Of a stretch of DNA of 64,000 bases, positions 31,778-41,985 are shown one piece after another. Positions within the stretch are counted from its first letter, which is position 1. Every line of letters starts with the position of its first letter. The stretch lies in the NCBI RefSeq assembly GCF_947489565.1, contig NZ_CANLEA010000003.1:310001-374000 (forward strand), in the 5' to 3' direction. Origin of the DNA: an uncultured Kordia sp. Lineage in GTDB: Bacteria > Bacteroidota > Bacteroidia > Flavobacteriales > Flavobacteriaceae. Position numbers and translations under genes: made by a program. Below the pieces are notes generated by a model that ran no database searches, was not told where the DNA came from, and saw nothing but the letters and a program-made list of their open reading frames with translations.

Positions 31778-31945
31778 ATGAAAAAACAAAGTAAAAAATT
31801 AGGCTTATCTAAGGAAAAGATTTCTAAAATTCAAAATTCTCAATCAATAATTGGAGGTACTAATGCAGATGAAACAAATAATGTAGAAAATTGCTGTAGC
31901 ATTAAAAACCATACGAATGGAACAGGAGAAATCCCAACAGATTAA
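31778..31945 (+). CDS. GG-leader small peptide 3
   Basis: 55 residues: MKKQSKKLGLSKEKISKIQ...SIIGGT then a 27-residue core with a Cys-Cys pair and several Asn/Thr/Ser. The leader closely matches peptide 2 (KL-L-K-KI-KI...I-GGT). It lies 104 bp after the TPR-AraC regulator gene and is followed by a hairpin terminator and a prolyl oligopeptidase gene. Predicted exported after cleavage at GG; signalling peptide or RiPP precursor. No exporter gene is in the window. Confidence 0.7.
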   Translation: MKKQSKKLGLSKEKISKIQNSQSIIGGTNADETNNVENCCSIKNHTNGTGEIPTD

Positions 31946-31972
31946 TCAACACTTTTATAGATTAAGAAACTT

Positions 31973-32019
31973 AGGCACTACAATATAGATTCTATATCTT
32001 GTAGTGCTTGATTATTTTG
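31973..32019 (+). terminator. Terminator or attenuator after peptide 3
   Basis: Stem GCACTACAA/TTGTAGTGC with an inner TATAG/CTATA stem; the following tract is T-rich but interrupted. It lies before the peptidase ATG, so partial read-through could set the peptide to peptidase ratio. Confidence 0.6.
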
Positions 32020-32030
32020 TTAAAAACATT

Positions 32031-34196
32031 ATGGAAAAATATATTAGAATTTCTTTATACCTTATTTTATTCTTTGCTTACAGTTGTAATAAACAAAACT
32101 CAATACCTCATATTGATGAAAAAAAAGTTGTAGATGTTTATTTCGGAAAAGAGATAGAAGATCCATTTCGTCATTTAGAAAATTTAAAAGACTCTTCTGT
32201 TATTAGTTGGCTAAAACTACAAAAAGAATACTCCGATAGTTTTATTGATAAAATTTCTAATCACTCTAAGATTATTAAAAAACAACAAGAATTTGAGAGT
32301 AAGAATGGATATAAAATTTCTAGCCTTAAAATAACCTCAAATGGTTCATATTTTTATCTAAAAAAATTACCTAATGATAAAGTTGCTAAGTTGTATTTTA
32401 AAAAAAATAAAGATGAAAAAGAGGAGTTGATATATGATCCAAATGAATATAAAAAAAATGAAAAAGAACAATATCTAATAAATCATATAAGTCCTAATTG
32501 GAGTGAAACAAAAATTGCAATCAGTTTGACAAAGAACGATGAGGAAGTTTCAGATATGATTATCCTTGATTTAGATACTAAAAAAATACACGATACGATA
32601 ATTTCTAAAACTTGGGCAGCTGCTTCATTAGGCATGAGTTGGCTTCCTGATGATTCGGGTTTTATTTTTTCAAGATTACCTTCTGAGGATGGGAAAGCTA
32701 AAGAAACTTTTCAAAATACTAGTTATGTATTATATGATATGAAAAGTGATACCATAACTGATATTTTCTCTAAAGTAATTAATCCAAAATTGGGTATAGA
32801 AAAAGATGATTTCCCTATAATTTTTCTTCAAAACCAGAATGACAAATACATATTTGGAGCTATAGTAGGAGTTTCTCAATATTTTGATGTTTACTATAAA
32901 GAAGTTAAAGACATTAAAAATGTAAAAGCCAAATGGATTCCATTATTTAAAAAAGAAGATAAAGTGAAAAGGTTCACAATTGTTGACGATAATCTAATCT
33001 ACTTATCAGCTAAGGAGGCTTCTAATTTTAAAATTTATAAAGCAAACATAACTAATAATAATATTTCTGAATCAGAAGTTTTGGTTAATGAGAAAAATAA
33101 TGCAACTATTCGAGATTTCGCGGTTACAAATTCAGGTTTATTTTATACTGTCGTAAAAAATGGAGTTGAAAGCAAATTATATCATTATGAAAGTAAATCG
33201 GAAATAAAATTACCTATTTCAGCAGCTTCAATAAGCTTAATATCGAATGGTCATAGCTATAATGATTTATGGGTTTCAGTCAGTGGTTGGAATAGTGATT
33301 ACAAAAGATATAGTTATAATTTTGATGAAAATACTTTTTTGATAGAGAACTTGTTGAAAGATGACTCATTACAAATAGATAATGATTTAATAGTTGAAGA
33401 ATTAGAAGTGCTTTCTCACGATGGAAAATTAATTCCTTTATCGCTTGTTTATAAAAAAGGATTAAAAAAGAACGGACAAAACAGAGTTCTAATGAGAGGT
33501 TATGGAGCTTATGGTTATGTTATGCGCCCTAAATATAGTAATCAAGTTAAGTTATGGACTGATGAAGGTGGAATTTATGTTGTAGCTCATGTTCGAGGTG
33601 GTGGAGAAAAAGGAGACAGTTGGTATAAAGATGGTTTCAAAACAACAAAGCCAAACACATGGAGGGATTTAATTTCATGTACAGAATACTTAATCAAAAA
33701 TAATTATACTTCAAATAAACATGTTGCTATATGGGGAAATAGTGCTGGAGGAATTATGATAGGAAGAGCAATTACTGAAAGACCAGACTTATTTGCTGCT
33801 GCAATTGTAAGAGTTGGAGTTTTAAATGCTCTACGATCAGAAAACATGATGGGTGGCGGAACAAATTCAAAAGAATATGGAACTGTCAAAGATTCCATAG
33901 AGTTTAAGGCTTTACTTCAAATGGATGCTTACCACAATATAATAAAGGGTGAAAGCTATCCTGCAATGTTTTTAACAGCTGGGATGAATGATACAAGAGT
34001 AGCTGCATGGCAACCAGCAAAATTTGCTGCCAAAATTCAAAAGGCAAATACCTCGAAGAACCCAATTTTATTATCTGTCGATTTTGAGAGCGGGCATGGT
34101 TTTGATGCAAGTGCAGAAAAGAAACAAAAAGAATTAGCGGATATAATCTCTTTTGCATTATGGCAAACGGGACACCCTAATTATCAGATTAATTAA
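32031..34196 (+). CDS. Prolyl oligopeptidase-family lipoprotein (S9A)
   Basis: 721 residues. The ATG at 32031 is chosen because it starts with a signal peptide and lipobox ('FFAYSC'); the upstream GTG at 32004 lies inside the terminator hairpin. An N-terminal beta-propeller (~75-430) gates a C-terminal alpha/beta-hydrolase with Ser 571 (GNSAGG), Asp 654 (NDTR) and His 689 (SGHGF) all present. The family cuts short Pro-containing peptides. Placement behind a GG-leader peptide suggests processing or turnover of that peptide in the periplasm; POP enzymes remove leaders of some class III lanthipeptides. Confidence 0.9.
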   Translation: MEKYIRISLYLILFFAYSCNKQNSIPHIDEKKVVDVYFGKEIEDPFRHLENLKDSSVISWLKLQKEYSDSFIDKISNHSKIIKKQQEFESKNGYKISSLKITSNGSYFYLKKLPNDKVAKLYFKKNKDEKEELIYDPNEYKKNEKEQYLINHISPNWSETKIAISLTKNDEEVSDMIILDLDTKKIHDTIISKTWAAASLGMSWLPDDSGFIFSRLPSEDGKAKETFQNTSYVLYDMKSDTITDIFSKVINPKLGIEKDDFPIIFLQNQNDKYIFGAIVGVSQYFDVYYKEVKDIKNVKAKWIPLFKKEDKVKRFTIVDDNLIYLSAKEASNFKIYKANITNNNISESEVLVNEKNNATIRDFAVTNSGLFYTVVKNGVESKLYHYESKSEIKLPISAASISLISNGHSYNDLWVSVSGWNSDYKRYSYNFDENTFLIENLLKDDSLQIDNDLIVEELEVLSHDGKLIPLSLVYKKGLKKNGQNRVLMRGYGAYGYVMRPKYSNQVKLWTDEGGIYVVAHVRGGGEKGDSWYKDGFKTTKPNTWRDLISCTEYLIKNNYTSNKHVAIWGNSAGGIMIGRAITERPDLFAAAIVRVGVLNALRSENMMGGGTNSKEYGTVKDSIEFKALLQMDAYHNIIKGESYPAMFLTAGMNDTRVAAWQPAKFAAKIQKANTSKNPILLSVDFESGHGFDASAEKKQKELADIISFALWQTGHPNYQIN

Positions 34197-34216
34197 TTTA
34201 CTTTCAAAAATATACA

Positions 34217-34783
34217 ATGAAAAAAATAAAAATTTTAGTTTTCCTTTTAGCTTTTATAGGCTGTAAATCTATTACACCTATTTACAAAGAAGTAAAACTC
34301 CAAAAAATAAGTAAGTTAGGCTATATCGAGCCTATTTACAAGCTTAGTAAAAAGGTGGAAAAGGCTAAAAGTCTCAAAAACTATAAAAAATACACAAATA
34401 AACGTGTAGATTCTCTATTTCTTGTAGATGCAAAAAAATACAGGATATCAAAAAAAGTATCATCACAAAAAATAGATACTACTGAAATACATGCGATATT
34501 TGATGCGCTTAGAACAAGTCAAAAAATTATCTTCTCTTCTAATTTTAAATCATTTTTAAAAGGTTCTCAAGAGGAGTATATTATGATGTTACACCTAAGA
34601 CCCAAAATATCTTATATAGCTTCAGAAATACCAATTGTAGGGGCTTTAAAAATGGAGGTAATTATTATCAAAACTAATACAGAAGAAATTATCTTTTTTG
34701 ATGATGCATATTCAGCTATAAGGAATAATACAGGAAAGCAACTCTTCGACAATATTAATTATATATATAGTAAGTTAGATTGA
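34217..34783 (+). CDS. Hypothetical lipoprotein
   Basis: 188 residues. Signal peptide with lipobox 'AFIGC' (Cys 16), then a basic Lys/Tyr-rich body with a beta-rich end ('PIVGALKMEVIIIKTNTEEIIFFDD'). It follows the peptidase gene by 20 bp and is ended by the terminator at 34855. Function unknown; it is part of the peptide 3 locus by position. Confidence 0.65.
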   Translation: MKKIKILVFLLAFIGCKSITPIYKEVKLQKISKLGYIEPIYKLSKKVEKAKSLKNYKKYTNKRVDSLFLVDAKKYRISKKVSSQKIDTTEIHAIFDALRTSQKIIFSSNFKSFLKGSQEEYIMMLHLRPKISYIASEIPIVGALKMEVIIIKTNTEEIIFFDDAYSAIRNNTGKQLFDNINYIYSKLD

Positions 34784-34854
34784 TACTGCTTTTATTGGTT
34801 ATAGAATAATTCCAATTTTAATTTATCGTAAAACTAAAGTACTCGAATTTTGTG

Positions 34855-34884
34855 AAGCTTCAATCGTAATGATTGGAGCTTTTT
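34855..34884 (+). terminator. Terminator of the peptide 3 locus
   Basis: Stem AAGCTTCAATC/GATTGGAGCTT with one G-U pair, followed by T5. Confidence 0.75.
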
Positions 34885-34912
34885 ACATTTATTCCAAAAA
34901 GTAAATTAGACT

Positions 34913-35144
34913 TTATTTGTCGCTATCCGACATTAACTGACGTAAACGAGCATGATCCGACTTAGATTTCTTTTCAAATACTGATATTTAGGAATAATTT
35001 TTAGAAGTAAGTAGAATTAAAACTAGAAAAGAAATTTTTAATGAAGTATCTCTTCCAATCGCGTCGAATCTCGTCAAATCGCATCCAATCTCTTCCAATC
35101 TCTTCCAATCGCGTCGAGCTTACTATTTTTCTTTTAACCTTTAT
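34913..35144 (+). repeat. Composite dispersed repeat, copy B
   Basis: Same order as copy A: six 10-bp TTAnnYGACn-type units (34913-34972), the conserved CAAATACTGATATTTA core (from 34975), then seven exact-length 10-bp units AATCnCnTCn (35047-35116) and the AGCTTA closing sequence. Copy-number difference in the second array (3 against 7) shows expansion or contraction. The 34784-35428 stretch is otherwise non-coding. Confidence 0.8.
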
Positions 35145-35173
35145 CACTCTTAAATAAAAATATGAGAAAGAAA

Positions 35174-35243
35174 TATCCTTGCATATCCTTGCATATCCTT
35201 GCATATCCTTGCATATCCTTGCATATCCTTGCATATCCTTGCA
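35174..35243 (+). repeat. Seven perfect copies of TATCCTTGCA
   Basis: A 70-bp perfect tandem array with a 10-bp unit, 30 bp after composite repeat B. The perfection indicates recent slippage. No spacers, so not a CRISPR array. Confidence 0.95.
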
Positions 35244-35676
35244 ATGATATTTTTTTTCTTATGACCTTTGATAGAAGAGTACTAAAAACAAGTTTTAAAA
35301 ATAAAATGATAAATGCAATGAATTAAAAGATAATGTGATTTCCCTAAAAAATATGTTTGTAAGATTTTAACTATTAATAATAATTCTAGTAGTTGTTTTA
35401 AATCTTTATTTTTCGTAATATAGAAAATATGATTTCAGACAATTTTACATATATCAAAAAGGGAATTACAACATATTACCAACAAAAGGTAATAATGCAT
35501 CATGCGCTAGTTCCTCTAAATGAAAAATGTAAAAGACATATCAACCTTAAAAACAATCTCCGTTGAAGAATTAAAAAGCTTTGATGGACTTGCTGATATA
35601 TCAATACAAGAAGCTGAAATCATTATTCATACATTAAAAGAATTATCATTATTAACACATAACATTATTACCGAAC

Positions 35677-37301
<1,625 letters not shown>

Positions 37302-37359
37302 ATATTGGACTGCAAATATACAACCATTTTCCATTCTACCAACAAAAAAATAAACTTTT

Positions 37360-37542
37360 TTATTGTTCTATATTTCGTGCCTGAAATTCTACGATGAGTC
37401 CATCTTCACTAAGCACCTCTAACTCAATTGGATTGCAGCAAACTTCGCAGTCTTCAATGTATTTTTGTGTCCGTACAGAAGTGTCTATTAACATGGAAAT
37501 TGCTTCCCAACAATACGGACATTGAAAAAAATATTCGTTCAT
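37360..37542 (-). CDS. CPXCG-motif cysteine-rich protein
   Basis: 60 residues with 'FQCPYCWE' and 'CEVCCNP', two Cys pairs forming a probable zinc ribbon. Matches the conserved small CPXCG family of unknown function. 15 bp before the ABC-F gene on the same strand. Confidence 0.85.
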   Translation of the reverse strand: MNEYFFQCPYCWEAISMLIDTSVRTQKYIEDCEVCCNPIELEVLSEDGLIVEFQARNIEQ

Positions 37543-37557
37543 TTCGTAAAATATAAC

Positions 37558-39480
37558 TTATGATTGCGACTCCAATGCTTCCATTTCTTCCTGAATAGTC
37601 TCCCAATCTTCCATCAATGTTTCTAAGGTTTTCTTTTTTCCTTGGTACTTATCAAAAAAGTCTGGTTGCGCAATTGTTTCTTCATAGTTTACCGCCAATT
37701 CCATATCAATGTCTTTGATTTCCTTTTCCAAATCGGAAATAGCACGTTCTACTTTATTGAGTTTGTTGTTCAGCGATTTTAGCTTTTTTTGCGATTCGTA
37801 CGATTGTTTCGGCGCTTCCGCTTTTACAACTTCCTGCTTTACAACAGTTCGTTTTTCGACTTCACGCAAGTCTGCTACTTTTCGTTCGTCCAAATAATAG
37901 TTAATATCACCGAGATATTCTTTTATTTTTTGATCTTTAAATTCGTAGACTTTATTGGTAAGTCCTTGTAAAAAGTCACGATCATGCGAAACGAGAATTA
38001 ACGTTCCTTCAAAGTTTTGCAATGCTTTTTTGAGTACGTTTTTCGATTTGATGTCTAAATGATTCGTAGGCTCATCCATCACCAAGACATTGAAAGGTTG
38101 CAAGAGCATTTTACACAATGCCAAACGATTTCGTTCGCCTCCCGAAAGCACTTTTACTTTTTTGTCTACTTCTTCGCCTCTAAATAAAAATGCACCTAAC
38201 ATGTCACGTACTTTGGGACGTGTTTTTTCATCAGCAGCTTCAATCATAGTATCTTCTACCGTAAGATTACCGTCTAAATATTCTGCCTGATTCTGCGCGA
38301 AATATCCAATTTCAACATTATGACCTAAATCTAATTTTCCATCATGTGGAATTTCATTGACAATGATTTTTGCCAAAGTAGATTTCCCTTGCCCATTTTG
38401 ACCAACAAAAGCAATTTTACTACTTCTTTCTACAAATAGATCTACATTCGAAAGCACTTGCTTTTCGCCATAGTTTTTAGAGATGTTTTCTCCTTCCAAT
38501 ACTACTTTTCCGGGCTGAATTGATAATGGAAACTGAATTGCCATGACTGCATTGTCATCTTCATCCACTTCTATACGATCAATTTTTTCCAGCTTTTTAA
38601 TAAGCGATTGCGCCATAGACGCTTTGGAAGCTTTGGCTCGGAATTTTTCAATGAGTTTTTCAGTATGCTGAATATGCTTTTCCTGATTTTTTTGAGTGGC
38701 TAATTGCTGCTCGCGAATTTCTTTACGCTGAATTAAATATTTAGAGTATGGTTTGTTGTAATCATAGATTCTTCCCAAAGAAATTTCAATGGTTCTATTG
38801 GTTACATTATCTAAAAACATTTTATCATGCGATACAATAATGACAACGCCAGGGAAGGTTTTTAAGAACTGTTCTAACCAAATGATAGATTCTATATCCA
38901 AATGGTTTGTAGGCTCATCTAAAAGCAGGATATCATTTTTTTGAAGCAAGAGTTTTGCCAACTCAATTCGCATACGCCAACCTCCTGAAAAAGTATCTGT
39001 TTTTTTGTCGAAATCTTCGCGTTTAAAACCCAATCCTTGCAAGACCCTTTCGGTATCACCTTTGTAATTGTATCCACCTAGTATCTCATAACGCGAGGTA
39101 CATTCGCTCAAATCAATAATAAGCTGATTGTACGACTCACTATCATAATCGACACGTTCCGATAGTTGATGATTGATTTGATCTATTTTGAGTTCAAGTT
39201 GACGAATTTTTTCAAAAGCTTCATAACTTTCTTCCAGAACTGTACGTCCTTGCGTAAACTCGATATCTTGCTTTAGGAAACCAATTTCAACATCTTTATC
39301 TGTTGCAATTTCTCCTTCATCAGGTTCATTTTCTTTCGCAAGAATTTTTAATAAGGTAGATTTCCCTGCGCCATTTTTTCCAATCAGTCCGACACTGTCG
39401 CCCGCATTGAGTCGAAACGCAATATCTTTAAATAGATACGTTCCGCCAAAAGCAACAGCAATATTGTGAATATTTATCAT
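37558..39480 (-). CDS. ABC-F ATPase (Uup/EttA-like)
   Basis: 640 residues. Two ABC domains with Walker A 'GLIGKNGAGKST' (~33-44) and 'FVGQNGQGKST' (~360), signatures 'SGGWRMRIELAKLL' and 'SGGERNRLALCKML', an interdomain linker (~245-320) and a C-terminal coiled coil (~560-635). No membrane domain. ABC-F proteins act on the ribosome to relieve stalled translation; Uup types also bind DNA. Confidence 0.93.
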   Translation of the reverse strand: MINIHNIAVAFGGTYLFKDIAFRLNAGDSVGLIGKNGAGKSTLLKILAKENEPDEGEIATDKDVEIGFLKQDIEFTQGRTVLEESYEAFEKIRQLELKIDQINHQLSERVDYDSESYNQLIIDLSECTSRYEILGGYNYKGDTERVLQGLGFKREDFDKKTDTFSGGWRMRIELAKLLLQKNDILLLDEPTNHLDIESIIWLEQFLKTFPGVVIIVSHDKMFLDNVTNRTIEISLGRIYDYNKPYSKYLIQRKEIREQQLATQKNQEKHIQHTEKLIEKFRAKASKASMAQSLIKKLEKIDRIEVDEDDNAVMAIQFPLSIQPGKVVLEGENISKNYGEKQVLSNVDLFVERSSKIAFVGQNGQGKSTLAKIIVNEIPHDGKLDLGHNVEIGYFAQNQAEYLDGNLTVEDTMIEAADEKTRPKVRDMLGAFLFRGEEVDKKVKVLSGGERNRLALCKMLLQPFNVLVMDEPTNHLDIKSKNVLKKALQNFEGTLILVSHDRDFLQGLTNKVYEFKDQKIKEYLGDINYYLDERKVADLREVEKRTVVKQEVVKAEAPKQSYESQKKLKSLNNKLNKVERAISDLEKEIKDIDMELAVNYEETIAQPDFFDKYQGKKKTLETLMEDWETIQEEMEALESQS

Positions 39481-39565
39481 GTGTGTGACAAAAGTTACAG
39501 TTTTTATAAAATGGATATCTTACTTTTGTAGTTCAGCAAGATAGTTTTATAATATATTTCTACAA

Positions 39566-39958
39566 ATGTTAAAAAAAGGATCGAAATTAAATAGTATTTT
39601 AACGGGAAGTTGCCCAAAATGCCAAAACGAACGTATGTATGAGGTGAAAAATCCGTACAAATTAAATACTACATTAAAGATGCACGAAACTTGCGCGCAT
39701 TGTGGCACACGCTATAAAATTGAACCTTCTTTTTTTTATGGCGCTATGTATGTGAGTTATGGTGTTGGAATTGCATTTGCCATGGCTGCTTTTGTTACTT
39801 CTAGATATTTGATTGGTATCGAAAGTTTGTTAGCTACCTTTTTTATAATTATGGGAACACTTATTTTTTTCATGCCCATTATTATGCGTTTGTCTAGAAA
39901 TATTTGGATCAATCTTTTTATGTCTTACGACAAGAATTTAGATTCGAAACGCAACTAA
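39566..39958 (+). CDS. DUF983 family membrane protein
   Basis: 130 residues. N-terminal zinc-ribbon-like 'GSCPKCQNERMYE...CAHCGTRY' followed by two transmembrane helices (~60-110), the standard DUF983 layout. Function unknown. A possible -7 box TACTTTTG is at 39521. Confidence 0.88.
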   Translation: MLKKGSKLNSILTGSCPKCQNERMYEVKNPYKLNTTLKMHETCAHCGTRYKIEPSFFYGAMYVSYGVGIAFAMAAFVTSRYLIGIESLLATFFIIMGTLIFFMPIIMRLSRNIWINLFMSYDKNLDSKRN

Positions 39959-39961
39959 CTA

Positions 39962-41008
39962 CTATTTTACATCCTTAAAACGCTTAATATCTATCTCATT
40001 TGGCAGTTCAGTTTGATGCTCTAGGTGTTTATAGAGCTGTTTAGCAACAGTTGGACCAATCATAACTCCGCGTGTTCCTAAACCGTTTAAAACCGCTAAT
40101 TTTGAATCTTTAGGATGTGTTCCTACAAGCGGTCTTCTATCAATAACTGTTGGTCGTATTCCTGCGACTTGTGTTATGATTTCGTATTCACAATTGATAA
40201 GCTTTGCTAGTTTTTCTATCAGTTCCTTTTTTGCTTCTTGCGTCGGAAGATTTGTTTTATCTGTCCAATTATAAGTAGCTCCAACCGTATATATATCATT
40301 TCCTTGCGGGATAATAAACACAGAAGATTTTAAAACATAATCAATTTTTAAATTTGGAGCTTTGATAAATAGTAGCTCTCCTTTCGTTCCATTTAATGGT
40401 AAATACGAGAAGTATGGATTTTTTTTAAGTCCAAATCCTTCACAAAAAACAATTTTTTTAGCTTGTACGTTTTGATAAGTTACTGATGCATCTTCTACAA
40501 TTAACTTTTCATATTGAAAACGTTCATCACGAAAATAGTTTTTAGTTTGAAGATACTCACGATAAACTTTAAGTAACTTTTTAGTTAAGACTCTTCCTGT
40601 TTCTTTTACTTTTCCCAATGAAAAAGGAGCATTAACAGCAGCATTGTCATTTACAATTAACTGCGTATCGAGGTATTTAGCTAGTTTGGGTTTGTCAGAA
40701 GCTTCAAACCACATATTTTGTTCTTCTATAGCTGCAAAACGTCGTATAACCGATAGTTTTTCATCGAAGTTTGCCTGCAATTTTTCTTCTAGTGCTTCAT
40801 AAAAAGGCAAAGCAACCTCTAATTGTTCATCAGCATTCCAGACTGGCGTAAAGCGCTTTAATATTACTGGATTATACAATCCGCCTGCAACAGTTGAAGA
40901 TTTTTGCGAGTCATCTTCAAAAACCACAAATTCTTTTCCTGCCGCTTCCAATTCTTCACAAAAAGCAATTCCAGCCAATCCTAATCCGACAACTATATAA
41001 TCTACCAT
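39962..41008 (-). CDS. FAD-dependent oxidoreductase (DAO family)
   Basis: 348 residues from the Met at 41008, which directly precedes the dinucleotide-binding strand 'YIVVGLGLAGIAFCEELEAAG'; an in-frame Met nine codons earlier is less likely. Further family marks are 'VAGGLYNPVILKR' and the C-terminal 'AGIRPTVIDRRPLVG...LNGLGTRGVMIGP'. Resembles DadA/MnmC-C type amine oxidases. Cytoplasmic; substrate not predictable. Confidence 0.85.
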   Translation of the reverse strand: MVDYIVVGLGLAGIAFCEELEAAGKEFVVFEDDSQKSSTVAGGLYNPVILKRFTPVWNADEQLEVALPFYEALEEKLQANFDEKLSVIRRFAAIEEQNMWFEASDKPKLAKYLDTQLIVNDNAAVNAPFSLGKVKETGRVLTKKLLKVYREYLQTKNYFRDERFQYEKLIVEDASVTYQNVQAKKIVFCEGFGLKKNPYFSYLPLNGTKGELLFIKAPNLKIDYVLKSSVFIIPQGNDIYTVGATYNWTDKTNLPTQEAKKELIEKLAKLINCEYEIITQVAGIRPTVIDRRPLVGTHPKDSKLAVLNGLGTRGVMIGPTVAKQLYKHLEHQTELPNEIDIKRFKDVK

Positions 41009-41021
41009 ACTGCAAAAATAA

Positions 41022-41049
41022 AAAACGCTCACCAAATAGTGAGCGTTTT
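41022..41049 (-). terminator. Terminator of the gldKLMN operon
   Basis: Perfect 11-bp stem (AAAACGCTCAC and complement) with a 6-base loop and T6 on the minus strand, between gldN and the oxidoreductase start. Confidence 0.85.
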
Positions 41050-41070
41050 AATATTGTTATGTTATGAATT

Positions 41071-41964
41071 TTAGTAATTCCACATGTCTTGTTCTCTTCC
41101 TCTGATCTTTTCTTTGATTCGTTCAGATTCCAATAACTGCATGAGCGAGTTTTCTTTCACGTACTCTTTAATCTGTCGATCACCTTGTACGTTCTCCTCT
41201 TTGTAGATTAATCCGTTAAAACGTCTAGCATTTAAAACGTGATCAAATGATAATGGCACTGCCGCATTTCGATCGTTGAATGCTTTCGCTTCGTGTAAAA
41301 TTTCTCTAACATCTGGATAGAATACCCAAAATAATTCAATTAAATCTTGCTGTCCATCTAGATCCACAAATTGTGCTTCTGGTGATACAGGTGCAATACC
41401 TAATAATCTGAATTTTAGTTCTCCTTGACGCTTGTCAAAGTACCAAACTCCTTTTACGTGATATTCTTCAATATCAGCTGCAGTTAATTCTCTTACTTCG
41501 ATAAACTCGTCAGAAAGTTTTTCTCCTCTGTTCAATTGGTTGAAACCTTCATCTAAAGTATCAATCTTCTTTAAACTAGACTGAATATCTTTAAGTGTAC
41601 GAGTTTCAGTAAAGTTACCATCTGCATAGATTTTTTTAATGTTATTATTTTTGATATTCGTCATCAAAACATCATACAGAGAGCGTCTGTCACTACGTAT
41701 ACCGACAGAATCAATAGGATAATATAATGGGAAGTTTACTCTTTCATCAAGGTCAATAATTTCCCATGTTGTAGCAGACCACAGAATATCTCTGTCATCT
41801 ACATATCCATAAGGTAATGGACCGTCATTATCTGCATCTTTCTGTGCCTGTGTTTTTACACCTATTTCACTAGGATCTTTGGCATTCAATAGGTTTGCTT
41901 GTGCAAACATAGAACCTGATACTAGGATCGTACATGCAATTGTAAATAAACCTCTCCAATTCAT
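41071..41964 (-). CDS. gldN: Gliding motility/T9SS protein GldN
   Basis: 297 residues with a signal peptide (~1-22). Matches GldN/PorN ('YGYVDDRDILWSATTWEIIDLDERVNFPLYYP', 'GVWYFDKRQGELKFRLLGIAP'). GldN forms, with GldK, the periplasmic ring of the type IX secretion system. Last gene of gldKLMN, 21 bp after gldM. Confidence 0.96.
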   Translation of the reverse strand: MNWRGLFTIACTILVSGSMFAQANLLNAKDPSEIGVKTQAQKDADNDGPLPYGYVDDRDILWSATTWEIIDLDERVNFPLYYPIDSVGIRSDRRSLYDVLMTNIKNNNIKKIYADGNFTETRTLKDIQSSLKKIDTLDEGFNQLNRGEKLSDEFIEVRELTAADIEEYHVKGVWYFDKRQGELKFRLLGIAPVSPEAQFVDLDGQQDLIELFWVFYPDVREILHEAKAFNDRNAAVPLSFDHVLNARRFNGLIYKEENVQGDRQIKEYVKENSLMQLLESERIKEKIRGREQDMWNY

Positions 41965-41985
41965 AACAAATGTTTTAATAATTTT

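Noticed and set aside
32004-32030. GTG start for the prolyl oligopeptidase
   Set aside because: It lies inside the terminator hairpin of the upstream peptide gene, and the ATG at 32031 begins directly with the signal peptide.
35001-35234. Minus-strand frame of 77 codons with MQGYARICKD repeats
   Set aside because: It is the translation of the TATCCTTGCA and AATCnCnTCn 10-bp arrays; the 10-residue protein repeat is a by-product of the DNA repeat and there is no support for a gene.
35174-35243. CRISPR-like array
   Set aside because: Units are 10 bp, perfect and contiguous, with no spacers; no cas genes are present.
35429-35566. 45-codon plus-strand frame before the recombinase helper gene
   Set aside because: It overlaps the 66-residue gene in another frame, and its composition gives no support; possible but not claimed.
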